Positions 44,602-54,506 are shown, counted from the first letter of the stretch. The stretch: DNA of 64,000 nt from Rhodobacteraceae bacterium UBA6213 (GCA_002421605.1 DISJ01000010.1:978-64977); one strand, 5' to 3'. Notes: generated from the sequence alone by a model not told the origin. Translations and numbers: made by a program.

Positions 44602-45846
44602 TTAGGTTCGGTGACGCCCAATCAACCGGCTCACGCGGCGGATCGGGGCGGCAAATTTCCAGAAGTTCGCAATGGAAACTTTTGAGTGCAAAGCTCTTAA
44701 CCCTGCGAGGTCGTTTTCCCGGTCAATCAGAGTCTCGTGTATGCGGGCTAAATCGTGGGACATAAGGTCGAGATGTTCGCGGGTTTCCGCCAACTGCTCT
44801 GTATCGAGCCGCAATCGATGAAATTCTGTCAAAGCGTTCGCCAGTTCTGTTTCCGCTCGTGCGCGGGCATCATTGGCAGTTTGCACCTCGACATAAGCTC
44901 GACTGTTCTTTGGGCTTTCCTGCGTTGCTGCGATGCGCAGCGTCTTCAATTCCGTCAGCCCTTCTTCGGCGTCGGCCAACGCTTGGCTCATTAGCCTGAT
45001 CTGGTCATGAAGCAGGGTACGTTCTTGATCGTTTTGTAGTTTGGCCTGAGTTAGTGCTGCAAGTGTTTCCTCAGACTGCTTCAGCTTTGCCCTGAGTGCA
45101 TCGCTCGCTGCGGTAGCACCATCGGCCAGCGCCCGGGATTCGGCGGCCGCGCGCTCTGCGGCGATGCGGTCGACGGCCTCGCGATCGCAGGCGGCAAGTG
45201 CCTTTTCCAAAGCTGTTTGGTCAAGTCGGGCTTGCTCCGCCAGAAGGTCATGGCGCTGGCGGTCGCCCAACAGCCACTGTCCGACTTCGTCCAGCCGCTC
45301 CGGTGCCAGCGCGGGGCGAGGGACGTAGATACTGCCTGCTTCGAGTTCTGCCAATGGCATGCGCAAGGAATCCAGCTCGCGGACAGCCAAACTGGCTAAC
45401 ATTTTGGCGAATGCGTTCCAACTGTCGCGCGCTTCGGTGACGGGCAAAAAGACTTTTTCTACTCCCAGCCGATCGCGTAGCTGCGCAACTGTTAATGGAT
45501 CATCTGAAGCGAGCGCAGCCTCTGATAGAAGTAGCAACTGACGGCGATGACGACGATGCAACCCGAGTAAGACTTGCGCCTTTGACGTCCATTCGGCCAG
45601 AGCGTCACTCGGCGATCCGCCGTCCGCCAAAGCCGCCGTTAAACTGACTGCTGGGTCGGCCCAAATCACCGCGATTGGCGCCCCCAACGCAAGTGCGGTT
45701 GCAAGTGTCGCGTAGTCGCCTTGCTGGGCCACTTCCAGATTCAGAGCCTGGGCAAGTGAAGCGGCTAATCCAGAATCTGCGAGGTCGCCCCAAACGAATA
45801 GGCCCATGGGGCGGGACATCGTTTTTGCGCCGGTCATCTTAGTCAT
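44602..45846 (-). CDS. Unknown protein with long coiled coil, glycan locus
   Basis: 414 residues. Residues 1-170 form a globular alpha/beta region (MGLFVWGDLADSGLAASLAQAL) that resembles a small Rossmann-like or sulfotransferase-like domain without catalytic motifs. Residues about 195-385 are heptad-rich coiled coil (Ala/Glu/Leu/Arg), followed by a basic tail (RRVSRLIGRHRT). AGGAAA ribosome-binding site. It is first in the five-gene run. A scaffold for glycosyltransferases is possible, but no direct evidence exists. Confidence 0.6.
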   Translation of the reverse strand: MTKMTGAKTMSRPMGLFVWGDLADSGLAASLAQALNLEVAQQGDYATLATALALGAPIAVIWADPAVSLTAALADGGSPSDALAEWTSKAQVLLGLHRRHRRQLLLLSEAALASDDPLTVAQLRDRLGVEKVFLPVTEARDSWNAFAKMLASLAVRELDSLRMPLAELEAGSIYVPRPALAPERLDEVGQWLLGDRQRHDLLAEQARLDQTALEKALAACDREAVDRIAAERAAAESRALADGATAASDALRAKLKQSEETLAALTQAKLQNDQERTLLHDQIRLMSQALADAEEGLTELKTLRIAATQESPKNSRAYVEVQTANDARARAETELANALTEFHRLRLDTEQLAETREHLDLMSHDLARIHETLIDRENDLAGLRALHSKVSIANFWKFAAPIRRVSRLIGRHRT

Positions 45847-46389
45847 TAAATTTCCTATTGGAAAAGCGCGAGATCAATAAGCATGATGCCTGCCCCCCGC
45901 CCCAGTTCGAACGCAGAGACGGTTGCGAGATCATATCAGCCGACGGTCTGGAATCAAGTCTTGGCCGCGCCCAGGCTCGAACTCTAAGATTTTTACAACG
46001 CGGAGCAGATAGCTTTGGGATCATCACCCCTGTTGAGCAAGAGTTCGACGAGTCTACTGCCATCCTGTCCAGCTATTTCGGCGGTGATGGTGCAGCGGGT
46101 CATTGGGCCTTGGAGCGTGAGAAATTCCGCATCCGACGGAAATGAACAGCGGCTATCTCCCCAATTATAGCAGTGTGAATCCACTGAAGTTACGCGGCCA
46201 ATTTCTGTTTCTGGGCGAGTGCTATGGCGCCGAGGCTCGGATGCAAACCATAAGAAGAATATTAGTAAGGTCGTGTTGTAATTCCATAAAAGTATGTAGG
46301 GGTTGCAACAGTGTTTCTTCAATGCTTGCGCACGATACATTCGGGGGTCTGGCTTACTGGCGCATCGCTGCAGGTTTGTGGCGCGCGCA
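45847..46389. other. 543-base intergenic region
   Basis: Located between the five-gene run (starting at 45846) and the end of the phosphomannomutase gene, both on the minus strand. The plus-strand frame at 45858-46145 has no family features. The stretch around 46190-46330 is AT-rich and presumably carries the promoter of the five-gene run or a terminator. No RNA gene or complete mobile element was recognised. Confidence 0.4.
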
Positions 46390-47799
46390 TTACCCGCCTT
46401 CCAACTCTCCACGCAACACCAAGAGCGCCGACGCGAGAAGCGACTGCGCCGCCTGCACCGACTCTGCCTCGGCATAACAGCGAAACTCGGGGGCGTTGCC
46501 CGACGGCCGCAGATGCAGAATGCGCCCCGAGGTCAAGGTTAGGCGCAGCCCGTCGGTTGTGCCGCTGCCCGTCGCCGTTCCAGCCCCCGACTCCGAAAGA
46601 AACTCGTCGCGCGCTGCCGGATTGGCGGCGAGACGGGCAACGAAAGCGCCAGAGCGTTCAACCGGCACCTGCTGCAAGCGGTCGGCTGCGGTAAAACGGG
46701 CCGGTTCGGCCGCAACGCGGGCTGCCAGTGGACTATCGCCAGCGGCGACTAGGGCGGCAATGATCGGCAGATGGCTGTCGCGCGTCATCAGGGTAGCCAA
46801 TTGCCCTGCCGGGGTTTCGGCCGCGAACCCGAGCAGGAAGCCGCCGTTGGCCTCATATCCAACGACGCGTGCGCGCGGGTCGGCGGTAAGTGCTGCTTCC
46901 ATTGCTGCGATGACATAGGGCGAGCCGATTTTGGTGCGCAAGATCTGCGCAAATGCACCCGAGGCCTCGACCCCGGTGTTTGATGATACTGGCGTTACGA
47001 CCACCTGTGCCCCTAATAGACGCGCGGTAATCTGACCCAATACGTCGCCGGGAACGATCTGTCCGGTCGCGTCGGCAACCAGCGGCCGGTCGCCGTCACC
47101 GTCGGTCGACACGATGGCTGCGAGCCCAAGCGATTGGGCTGTCTGCACCAGAAAGGTGCGCAGATCGGGGGCAACAGCTTCGGTATCAACAGGGATAAAC
47201 TGATCCGACCGCGCGATTTCGACGACCTCGGCACCCAACGCCTGCAGCGTCTGGTGCAAAAGGTCGCGCCCAACGGCGCTGTGCGACCACAGCCCCAGCC
47301 GCCAGCCCGACAGCGCGGTTGCACCAAAGGCGGCGACATAGCGCGCAACGAACGCCGGGCCGGCGGAACTGTGCGTGATCCGGCCGCGCGTTACGGTTTG
47401 CGCCGACATCACGCTTGCCGCGGCGAGGCTGGACAGAATTGCGGCTTCCTCTGCCTTGGTTATTTCGCCATGCGGCGTGTAGAATTTTAGCCCGTTGCGG
47501 TCGGCGGGGATGTGACTTCCAGTGACCATCACCGCCGCCGCCCCCGCCGACATGGCGGCGAGCGCCAGCGCCGGTGTTGGTACCGCGCCGCAGTCGGTAA
47601 CATCGACGCCCTCTGCACGGGCGCGCTCGATCACCTCAGCACTGATCGCGGGCGAGCTGTCGCGCAGGTCGCGGCCAACAAAAAGCCCGGTTCCCGCCGG
47701 GCAGGATCGCAGAAACGCAGCCACATGGGCGCCGACCACCTCGGGCGTCAGCTCGCTGACCAGACCGCGCAGGCCACTGGTGCCGAATTGGGCAGCCAT
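46390..47799 (-). CDS. manB: Phosphomannomutase/phosphoglucomutase
   Basis: 469 residues. It interconverts mannose-6-P and mannose-1-P. The phospho-serine loop is VMVTGSHIPADRNGLKFY (Ser near 95), the metal loop is STDGDGDRP, the sugar-specificity loop is GYEANGGFLLG, and the phosphate-binding site near the C-terminus is LRPSGNAPEFRCYAE. Its ATG overlaps the manC stop (TGATG). It supplies the first dedicated step to GDP-mannose and GDP-fucose. Confidence 0.93.
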   Translation of the reverse strand: MAAQFGTSGLRGLVSELTPEVVGAHVAAFLRSCPAGTGLFVGRDLRDSSPAISAEVIERARAEGVDVTDCGAVPTPALALAAMSAGAAAVMVTGSHIPADRNGLKFYTPHGEITKAEEAAILSSLAAASVMSAQTVTRGRITHSSAGPAFVARYVAAFGATALSGWRLGLWSHSAVGRDLLHQTLQALGAEVVEIARSDQFIPVDTEAVAPDLRTFLVQTAQSLGLAAIVSTDGDGDRPLVADATGQIVPGDVLGQITARLLGAQVVVTPVSSNTGVEASGAFAQILRTKIGSPYVIAAMEAALTADPRARVVGYEANGGFLLGFAAETPAGQLATLMTRDSHLPIIAALVAAGDSPLAARVAAEPARFTAADRLQQVPVERSGAFVARLAANPAARDEFLSESGAGTATGSGTTDGLRLTLTSGRILHLRPSGNAPEFRCYAEAESVQAAQSLLASALLVLRGELEGG

Positions 47800-49241
47800 C
47801 AGCCTTTCTCTCCCTGACCTCGGGCGTAGATGTCTTCATAGCGGATAATGTCGTCTTCGCCGAGGTAGCTGCCGGTCTGCACCTCGATCAAGGTCAGCAG
47901 TACCTTGCCGGGGTTTTCCAAACGGTGCACGGCGCCGAGCGGGATGTAGATCGATTGATTCTCGCTCACCAGGCGTACTGTTTCATCGATCGTCACACGC
48001 GCTGTGCCTTCAACGACGATCCAGTGTTCGGCGCGGTGGTGGTGCGATTGCAGACTGAGCGCGGCGCCGGGGTGCACCACGATGCGCTTGACCTGAAACC
48101 GCGAGCCCGCGGCAAGGCTTTCGAACCAGCCCCACGGGCGATGGTCGCGCGGGAAGGTCTCGGCCTGCTTCGCGCCACGCGCCTTCAGCGCACTAACGGC
48201 GAGGCGCACATCCTGCGCCCGGCTTTTGTGCGCGATCAGTACAGCGTCGGGCATCGCCACCGCCACGATGTCCTTCAGCCCGATCCCGACGACTTCGAGC
48301 CCGTCGTTTTCAGACCGCAGAAGCGTGTCTTCGCAATCGATGGCAAGTGCTGCACCATTAGTGGCGACACCTTGAGCATCTGGTCTTGCTTCACGCCAGA
48401 CCGCTTCCCAACCGCCTAGGTCAGACCACGCGCCGCCATAGGGCAGCACGCTGAGATTGGGCGCCTTTTCCATAATGGCATAATCGATCGAGATGTCTTC
48501 GAGCGAATTCCACGGAGTTGCGGCCAGCCGCGTGAAGGCCAGATCGGCCTGGCCTCCTGCCACCGCCTCGCGTACGCGCAGCAGCATGTCTGGCTGATGC
48601 TTCTCGAAGGCCGCAATCAAAACGTCGGCGCGGAACAGAAAGATGCCAGCGTTCCACAGATGGCGTCTGCTTTCCAGCATGGCCTCAGCGGCGGCAAGGT
48701 CTGGTTTTTCGGCAAACCGGACCAACGGTTGCGGTACGGGGGCAAAATCTGCGGCGGGCGGCGCCGCGAGTTCCAGCCAGCCATAGCCTGTCTCGGCCCG
48801 GTCGGGTCGGATTCCAAAGGTCACGATTTGCCCGGCACGCGCCACCTCGGCAGCAGCCAAGACCGCGGCGCGGAACCGTTCGGCATCGGGAATGACATGA
48901 TCGGACGGAGCTACCAGAACCAGACCATCTGGCGAATTGGCGGCGATGACTAACGCCGCCGCGAGAATCGCGGGGGCAGTGTTGCGCGCCGATGGCTCGA
49001 TCAGGATTGAGGAGGGTTCGATACCTGCCTTGGCAAGTTGTTCGGTGACGATGAAGCGAAAATCCGATCCCGTCACCACCAGCGGCTGCGCAAAGCCCTG
49101 TCCTTCCAGCCGCCGAGCGGACGCCTGAAACAGGCTTTCATCGCCGATCAGCGAAGCGAACTGCTTGGGATAGGACTTGCGCGATAGCGGCCACAGCCGG
49201 GTGCCAGAGCCGCCGCACAAAAGGACCGGATGGATGCTCAT
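47799..49241 (-). CDS. manC: Mannose-1-phosphate guanylyltransferase/mannose-6-phosphate isomerase
   Basis: 480 residues of the bifunctional type II class. Nucleotidyltransferase domain at 1-340 with CGGSGTRLWPLSRKSYPKQF and metal/sugar site FAEKPD. The cupin isomerase domain at 370-475 contains QSHHHRAEHWIVVEGTARV and IPLGAVHRLENPG. It makes GDP-mannose from mannose-1-P and can make mannose-6-P from fructose-6-P. Confidence 0.95.
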   Translation of the reverse strand: MSIHPVLLCGGSGTRLWPLSRKSYPKQFASLIGDESLFQASARRLEGQGFAQPLVVTGSDFRFIVTEQLAKAGIEPSSILIEPSARNTAPAILAAALVIAANSPDGLVLVAPSDHVIPDAERFRAAVLAAAEVARAGQIVTFGIRPDRAETGYGWLELAAPPAADFAPVPQPLVRFAEKPDLAAAEAMLESRRHLWNAGIFLFRADVLIAAFEKHQPDMLLRVREAVAGGQADLAFTRLAATPWNSLEDISIDYAIMEKAPNLSVLPYGGAWSDLGGWEAVWREARPDAQGVATNGAALAIDCEDTLLRSENDGLEVVGIGLKDIVAVAMPDAVLIAHKSRAQDVRLAVSALKARGAKQAETFPRDHRPWGWFESLAAGSRFQVKRIVVHPGAALSLQSHHHRAEHWIVVEGTARVTIDETVRLVSENQSIYIPLGAVHRLENPGKVLLTLIEVQTGSYLGEDDIIRYEDIYARGQGEKG

Positions 49242-49288
49242 TACTCAAATTCCTCAGTTGAAAACTTCAAGTTCGGTTGGGCTTTGGC

Positions 49289-50260
49289 TTACGAGGCGCG
49301 CAGATCGGACGGGTCTTTCGTCAAGAACCAACGATAAGTATCTTCGATCCCTGTGCGCAGATCGATCTTTGCACGCCAGCCCATGGCGGCCAAGCGGTTG
49401 ACATCCATAAGCTTGCGTAGGGTGCCGTCAGGCTTGGAAGGGTCAGTGTCGATCCGCCCGCGAAACCCGGTGACATCAGCGACGATCTGCGCCAGTTCGA
49501 GGATCGAGACATCGCTGCCTGAGCCCACGTTGATGTGGCTTAACATCGGCAGGGTATTGGCCAGATAGACTTGGCGTGGCAGATCCAGCACGAAAAGACT
49601 GGCTTCCGCCATGTCGTCGACATGCAGGAATTCGCGCCTTGGCTTGCCAGAGCCCCAGATCGTCACCGACTCTGCGCCCGATTGCGCCGCCTCGTGAAAG
49701 CGGCGGATCAGGGCGGGCAAGACATGGCTGTTCTGTGGGTGAAAATTGTCGCCCGGCCCGTAAAGGTTGGTCGGCATCACCGAGCGAAAGTCGGTGCCGT
49801 GTTGGCGATTGTAGCTTTCGCACAACTTGATGCCCGCGATCTTGGCGATCGCGTAGGGTTCGTTGGTTGGCTCCAGCACGCCGGTCAGCAGCGCATCCTC
49901 TCGCATTGGCTGCGCGGCTTCGCGCGGGTAGATGCAGCTTGAGCCCAATTGCAGCAGGCGCTTGACGCCGGCGGCAAAAGCCTGGTGGATCACATTGCAC
50001 TCGATCATCAGGTTTTTATAAATGAAATCCGCCGGATAGGTGTTGTTGGCCATGATCCCGCCCACCTTGGCCGCAGCCAAGATGACTACGTCAGGTTTCT
50101 CGGCCTGCATGAAGGCGCGCACTGCCGCCTGATCGGTCAGATCAAGTTCGGCGTGGCTACGCGTCAGCACGTTCGCTCCGCGTGCCGCCAGTTGACGCAA
50201 GATCGCACCGCCCACCATGCCGCCATGGCCCGCAAGATAGACCTTTCCTAGCGCCGCCAT
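49289..50260 (-). CDS. fcl: GDP-L-fucose synthase
   Basis: 323 residues. It epimerises and reduces GDP-4-keto-6-deoxymannose to GDP-L-fucose with NADPH. NADP site LAGHGGMVGGAILRQL, the QLGSSCIYPR catalytic Ser/Cys segment and YAIAKIAGIKLCESYNRQHG (Tyr/Lys pair) are all present. Separated from gmd by one base. Confidence 0.96.
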   Translation of the reverse strand: MAALGKVYLAGHGGMVGGAILRQLAARGANVLTRSHAELDLTDQAAVRAFMQAEKPDVVILAAAKVGGIMANNTYPADFIYKNLMIECNVIHQAFAAGVKRLLQLGSSCIYPREAAQPMREDALLTGVLEPTNEPYAIAKIAGIKLCESYNRQHGTDFRSVMPTNLYGPGDNFHPQNSHVLPALIRRFHEAAQSGAESVTIWGSGKPRREFLHVDDMAEASLFVLDLPRQVYLANTLPMLSHINVGSGSDVSILELAQIVADVTGFRGRIDTDPSKPDGTLRKLMDVNRLAAMGWRAKIDLRTGIEDTYRWFLTKDPSDLRAS

Positions 50261-50261
50261 T

Positions 50262-51383
50262 TCAGCGACCCTCCAGCGAAACCGGCAAATCCATGCCGTG
50301 CTTGCGCAAGAGCGCGTGGCGCCGGGCGGATTTCAGGTCTTCGGCCACCATCTCGGTGCACATCGCACGCGCGGTGATTTCTGGCGCCCAACCAAGATTG
50401 CGCTTTGCCTTGGAAGGATCGCCGAGCAGCGTTTCCACCTCAGCGGGGCGGAAATACATTGGGTCGATGCGCAGCACCACATCTCCGGGTTTCAGCGCCG
50501 GAGCGTTATCGCCACTGATCGCCGCTACGACTGCAACCTCGTCCACGCCCGTGCCACGGAACGCGAGAGTGATCCCCAAGTCAGCGGCCGCCCAGGTGAT
50601 AAACTCCCGCACAGAATATTGCACACCCGTGGCGATGACGTAGTCTTCGGGCGCTTCTTGCTGCAACATCATCCACTGCATGCGCACGTAGTCCTTGGCA
50701 TGCCCCCAGTCACGCAGGCTGTCAATGTTGCCGAGGTAGAGGCACTGCTCCAGACCTTGCGAAATATTGGCGAGCCCTCGTGTGATCTTGCGCGTCACGA
50801 AGGTTTCACCCCTGCGCGGGCTCTCGTGGTTGAAGAGGATGCCGTTGCAGGCATAAATGCCGTAGGCCTCGCGGTAGTTCACGGTGATCCAGTAGGCATA
50901 CATCTTGGCCACCGCATAGGGGCTGCGGGGGTGGAAAGGCGTGGTCTCTGTCTGCGGCGTTTCCTGCACGAGCCCGTAAAGCTCGGAGGTCGAGGCCTGA
51001 TAGAAGCGGGTCTTTTTCTCAAGCCCGAGAAAGCGGATCGCTTCCAGAAGGCGCAGGGTGCCCATCGCATCGACATCGGCGGTGTATTCGGGCGCCTCAA
51101 AACTGACTGCGACGTGGGACTGTGCCCCGAGGTTATAAACCTCGTCGGGCTGCACCTCGCTAAGGATCCGCGTCAGGTTCGAGCTGTCCGTGAGGTCACC
51201 GTAATGCAGCCGTAGGCTGGCGTTGGACGCGTGCGGGTCTTGGTAGATATGGTCGATCCGCTGCGTGTTAAGCGACGAGGCACGGCGCTTGATGCCGTGA
51301 ACCTCATAGCCCTTGGTCAGCAGGAACTCGGCTAGATAGGAGCCGTCTTGCCCGGTAACTCCGGTAATGAGGGCTTTCTTCAT
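50262..51383 (-). CDS. gmd: GDP-mannose 4,6-dehydratase
   Basis: 373 residues. It converts GDP-mannose to GDP-4-keto-6-deoxy-D-mannose. The N-terminal NADP site reads ALITGVTGQDGSYLAEFLL, catalytic residues lie in STSELYG and SPYAVAKMYAYWITVNYREAYG, and FNHESPRRGETFVTRKI is the family signature. With Fcl, ManC and ManB the full GDP-L-fucose route is complete. Confidence 0.97.
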   Translation of the reverse strand: MKKALITGVTGQDGSYLAEFLLTKGYEVHGIKRRASSLNTQRIDHIYQDPHASNASLRLHYGDLTDSSNLTRILSEVQPDEVYNLGAQSHVAVSFEAPEYTADVDAMGTLRLLEAIRFLGLEKKTRFYQASTSELYGLVQETPQTETTPFHPRSPYAVAKMYAYWITVNYREAYGIYACNGILFNHESPRRGETFVTRKITRGLANISQGLEQCLYLGNIDSLRDWGHAKDYVRMQWMMLQQEAPEDYVIATGVQYSVREFITWAAADLGITLAFRGTGVDEVAVVAAISGDNAPALKPGDVVLRIDPMYFRPAEVETLLGDPSKAKRNLGWAPEITARAMCTEMVAEDLKSARRHALLRKHGMDLPVSLEGR

Positions 51384-51431
51384 TTTGATCTCCTGAAGTT
51401 TGGCATGGGCCTTGTTGGTCGGACGTGCGGC

Positions 51432-54400
51432 CTAGATTGAGGCGCGGGCCTTCACCCGGTGAAAATGGATGGCGGTCGGATCGTCCGCAGGCAATGTGGC
51501 GAGCGCTTTCGCCAACGTCTCTGTGGAGGCGCTGTCCGACACCAGTTCCGCAAGGGCCCCCTGCGGTTGCATCAGGAGCGCGGAGGAGCAGCGAAGCAAA
51601 AACCGACGGGCGGTGTCCACGACCCATTCGCCACTGTCCTTCGCCCGCGGCGCAGGCACCAGCGGTGGAAGGGCGGCTACATCACTGAAGGGTACGGAAA
51701 GACTACTGACGATAAGGCGCCGGAATTGGTCGCGATGATCGTGGATGTTATGACGTTCCGTGGCCAGTGCCCTTGCGCGAGTGGCCATCGCATCCCGTCC
51801 GTTTCGGTCCGCGATCTGGACAAGCAAGACCTGTTCTAGTCTGTCGATGCTTTCTTCATCGACCACGCGGGCAGCATCATGCGCCGCCAGGTAGGCGATG
51901 GTTGTCGCTTGCTGCGGCCCATGCGCAAGAATTGGGGCCCCAGAGGCCAAGCACTCGGGCATCTTGTTGCCTTGGCTGTATTGGATATAGCGCAGGCTTG
52001 CCGCATCAAAATTGTACGCGATAAGCAGCATATCGGCTTGTTGCAGCCAGCGGCGGTATTCCTGCGGGCTGCGCTCGGCGATTTCGAGACGAGTGTGGGA
52101 AAACGCCGCGAAGCTCTTGTGGCACTGGCTGTGCCACCATTTCTGAGTGCTTACTTCAAAGAGAATAGAGTGCCCCTTGGACGCCAGCCGTTCGACAGCC
52201 TCGGCAACCCGCAGTACGCTGGCCCGCCCCATGTCGGCGGCAAGTCCCCCGGCAAAGCGCAAAACGAAGGGCCCTTCCTGTTTCCCGCGCGGAGCGAGTG
52301 GCCATTCTGCCGGGTCGATTCCATTTGCCAATGGCACGAAGGGGTGCCCATAGCGGCGCGCGAAGGCCTCCGACATGGCCTCGGAAATGGACAGACGTCG
52401 CGTAGACCGTTCCAGCAGATATCCGAGATCGGGCTCCATCCGGGCCCATTGGTCGGGCACGTCCTCTGCCATGCGGGCGGGCCAGTCATCCATGATCCAG
52501 GTGACCAGCGGCAGATTAAGCGACCGGATAACGTTCATCGCAAGATCGTGGAGGACAGGCGCATCGGGGACCGGACGATAGAGGAGGACTTGGGGCGCGA
52601 AGGCCGTGATGGCCTCCATAGCCTCCGCCGGGGAAACAGGCCCCTGCGCCCAAGTGCCATCCCCGCGCCGCACGGTTGTCAGCCCTTCCGCGCCATGCCT
52701 TGCAATCTGCAGAATGCCCTCTGCAGGCCAGTTTGCTAGGAGATTGGATTTTATTTCCCCTGTTGCAGACCCATTGCCCATAGCTGTCATGTCTAGTACG
52801 AGCAGGCGAGGATGGCCCAAATCCGCGGGATCCACATGCCTGTTTGGGGGATTGGACTTGCGGAGTTCCTCGACGGATATCTTGTGGGCTGCACGGTTGT
52901 GCAGGATGTAGGTATCAGGAAACTCGCGCCTTATGCGAGGTACAAGGCTCTCGTTCGTTTCGGCAATATCCTGGTTGCCGGAAATGTTCTGGATGAAATC
53001 GCAATAGCGCAGGTTGTGGGCAGCACGCTTCCAGACATCCATGGTATTGCCGTCACGCAGGCTTTGCTCCGAGAACATGATCTCCAAGATGCAGTCATAG
53101 GCCAAGCGCTTGTCCTTCTCTCGGATCAGGCGCCAAGTGTGGTGTTCCCAGAAGTCCAAAACGAAAGCCTGGAAGTCGGGATCTCCGACCGCGTAGACCG
53201 AATTGCCGTTGATATGTCGCACGGAATCTTTGCTCAGCATTTGCTGGCCGCGATACGAGCTACCCATGATCCAGAAAGGTTCCGCTGTGTTGACGAGTTT
53301 CTGGATTTGGGAAAGCCAGCCGCGCCGGACCGGTAAACAGTCCGTCTCCATCAGGAAGGCGTAGCGCCCGTGGCCCGCGACCTTACGCAAGGAAGCGAAG
53401 AATTGACCGTTGGGCCCGGCCTTGTAGCCGCGATCACCCACTGGCTGAGTATAGTCGCGAATGTAGGCGTCATGCTCCCCTTCAAGATCAAGGTATTCGA
53501 AGCGAATATCGCGGAAATACCGCCCCATGCCGTATTCTCTAAAAGCCGACGCGATCCGATTCTGCTGATTCATGGCCGAGGTGTTGTTGAAGACGAAAAC
53601 CAGTGCAGGCTTGTGGACGAGCGGTCCATCTGCCGAGGGGCTGAGTGCGGGCTCGGCCCAGAGTCGGAAGTTGTCGAGGATGGCTTCGATTTCCCGCGCG
53701 TTGGTAGGCACGAAGACGCAGCCCAGACGACTTTGCCCTGTCACGTTCTCAATCGAGACATAAGGGAATATGTCCCTGTCCGAGATCACAGATGCGCGGT
53801 TGGCATTCCAGATCCGGCAGGAAACGCCGTTTGTCTCAAAATCCTTCGGAATAAGTTCAAACGCTTGTTCATGCAGGTTGCCTTGGTGAACGGTGGGGTT
53901 GGGGATGTTGTAACGATCGCCCGCTTGTTGGTAACCGTCAAAAAAATAATTCGGATTGGTCCTAGGCGTGCTGCGCATGACAAGCCCGACACCCTCGGTC
54001 GCTTCGGCTTCAGGCAGTATCTCGACATAACGCAGGTCAATCCCAAGCAGAACGATCTTTTTGAACCCTTCGTTTGCGACATATCGGACTGCTTGGGCGC
54101 CTGTCGTTATCTTGGAAGAATTTGATATCCTAAAGGCGGGCCGCTCATGCAGCGGCACAAGGCCAAGCGCCTCGGCACTTTGGCGATACCAATGAGCTGA
54201 GGTCTGATCGAAGGAGGTGAAGTCGGGATTGAGCAGCCTGTGCGGGTGATGTTTGAAGAAATCACCATGGACGAAAACCTTCTTCACTAGCCTATCTGCG
54301 TAGAGTCTTTCGATCTCCGCGTGATGGGTCTTGATAAGTTGGTCGTCTAGGCAGGCGTAGTAGGTAGGATACCAACCGATCCTATCCCAGTGGCGATAGG

Positions 54401-54506
54401 CGGCGTTCATGCCTAGCGTTGCAAAGCCATCCAGACTGTGAAAGTCGAAACCGCGCAGCGAGGGGCCGTTGCCCAAGACGATACAGGCGTCTTCCCATCC
54501 CGCCAT
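51432..54506 (-). CDS. Large multi-domain glycosyltransferase with DUF115/MptE-like N-terminus
   Basis: 1024 residues in three parts. Residues 1-240 have a DUF115/MptE-like or GT42-like fold (CIVLGNGPSLRGFDF, LGMNAAYRHW, KIVLLGIDLRY). Residues about 290-560 look like a GT-A domain (ALVFVFNNTSAMNQQNRI, YAFLMETDCLPVRRGWL with an acidic donor site, and WIMGSSYRGQQ). Residues about 590-970 are a GT-B domain (RLLVLDMTAMGNGSATGEIK, FVPLANGIDP, SQGNKMPECLASGAPILAHG with the donor Glu). The sugars are unknown. The ATG overlaps the dehydrogenase stop (TGATG). The combination is unusual. Confidence 0.75.
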   Translation of the reverse strand: MAGWEDACIVLGNGPSLRGFDFHSLDGFATLGMNAAYRHWDRIGWYPTYYACLDDQLIKTHHAEIERLYADRLVKKVFVHGDFFKHHPHRLLNPDFTSFDQTSAHWYRQSAEALGLVPLHERPAFRISNSSKITTGAQAVRYVANEGFKKIVLLGIDLRYVEILPEAEATEGVGLVMRSTPRTNPNYFFDGYQQAGDRYNIPNPTVHQGNLHEQAFELIPKDFETNGVSCRIWNANRASVISDRDIFPYVSIENVTGQSRLGCVFVPTNAREIEAILDNFRLWAEPALSPSADGPLVHKPALVFVFNNTSAMNQQNRIASAFREYGMGRYFRDIRFEYLDLEGEHDAYIRDYTQPVGDRGYKAGPNGQFFASLRKVAGHGRYAFLMETDCLPVRRGWLSQIQKLVNTAEPFWIMGSSYRGQQMLSKDSVRHINGNSVYAVGDPDFQAFVLDFWEHHTWRLIREKDKRLAYDCILEIMFSEQSLRDGNTMDVWKRAAHNLRYCDFIQNISGNQDIAETNESLVPRIRREFPDTYILHNRAAHKISVEELRKSNPPNRHVDPADLGHPRLLVLDMTAMGNGSATGEIKSNLLANWPAEGILQIARHGAEGLTTVRRGDGTWAQGPVSPAEAMEAITAFAPQVLLYRPVPDAPVLHDLAMNVIRSLNLPLVTWIMDDWPARMAEDVPDQWARMEPDLGYLLERSTRRLSISEAMSEAFARRYGHPFVPLANGIDPAEWPLAPRGKQEGPFVLRFAGGLAADMGRASVLRVAEAVERLASKGHSILFEVSTQKWWHSQCHKSFAAFSHTRLEIAERSPQEYRRWLQQADMLLIAYNFDAASLRYIQYSQGNKMPECLASGAPILAHGPQQATTIAYLAAHDAARVVDEESIDRLEQVLLVQIADRNGRDAMATRARALATERHNIHDHRDQFRRLIVSSLSVPFSDVAALPPLVPAPRAKDSGEWVVDTARRFLLRCSSALLMQPQGALAELVSDSASTETLAKALATLPADDPTAIHFHRVKARASI

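Noticed and set aside
45858..46145. 95-residue frame and TTCGAA-type elements suggesting a tRNA
   Set aside because: No cloverleaf can be drawn: acceptor and anticodon stems are missing. The frame has no family features.
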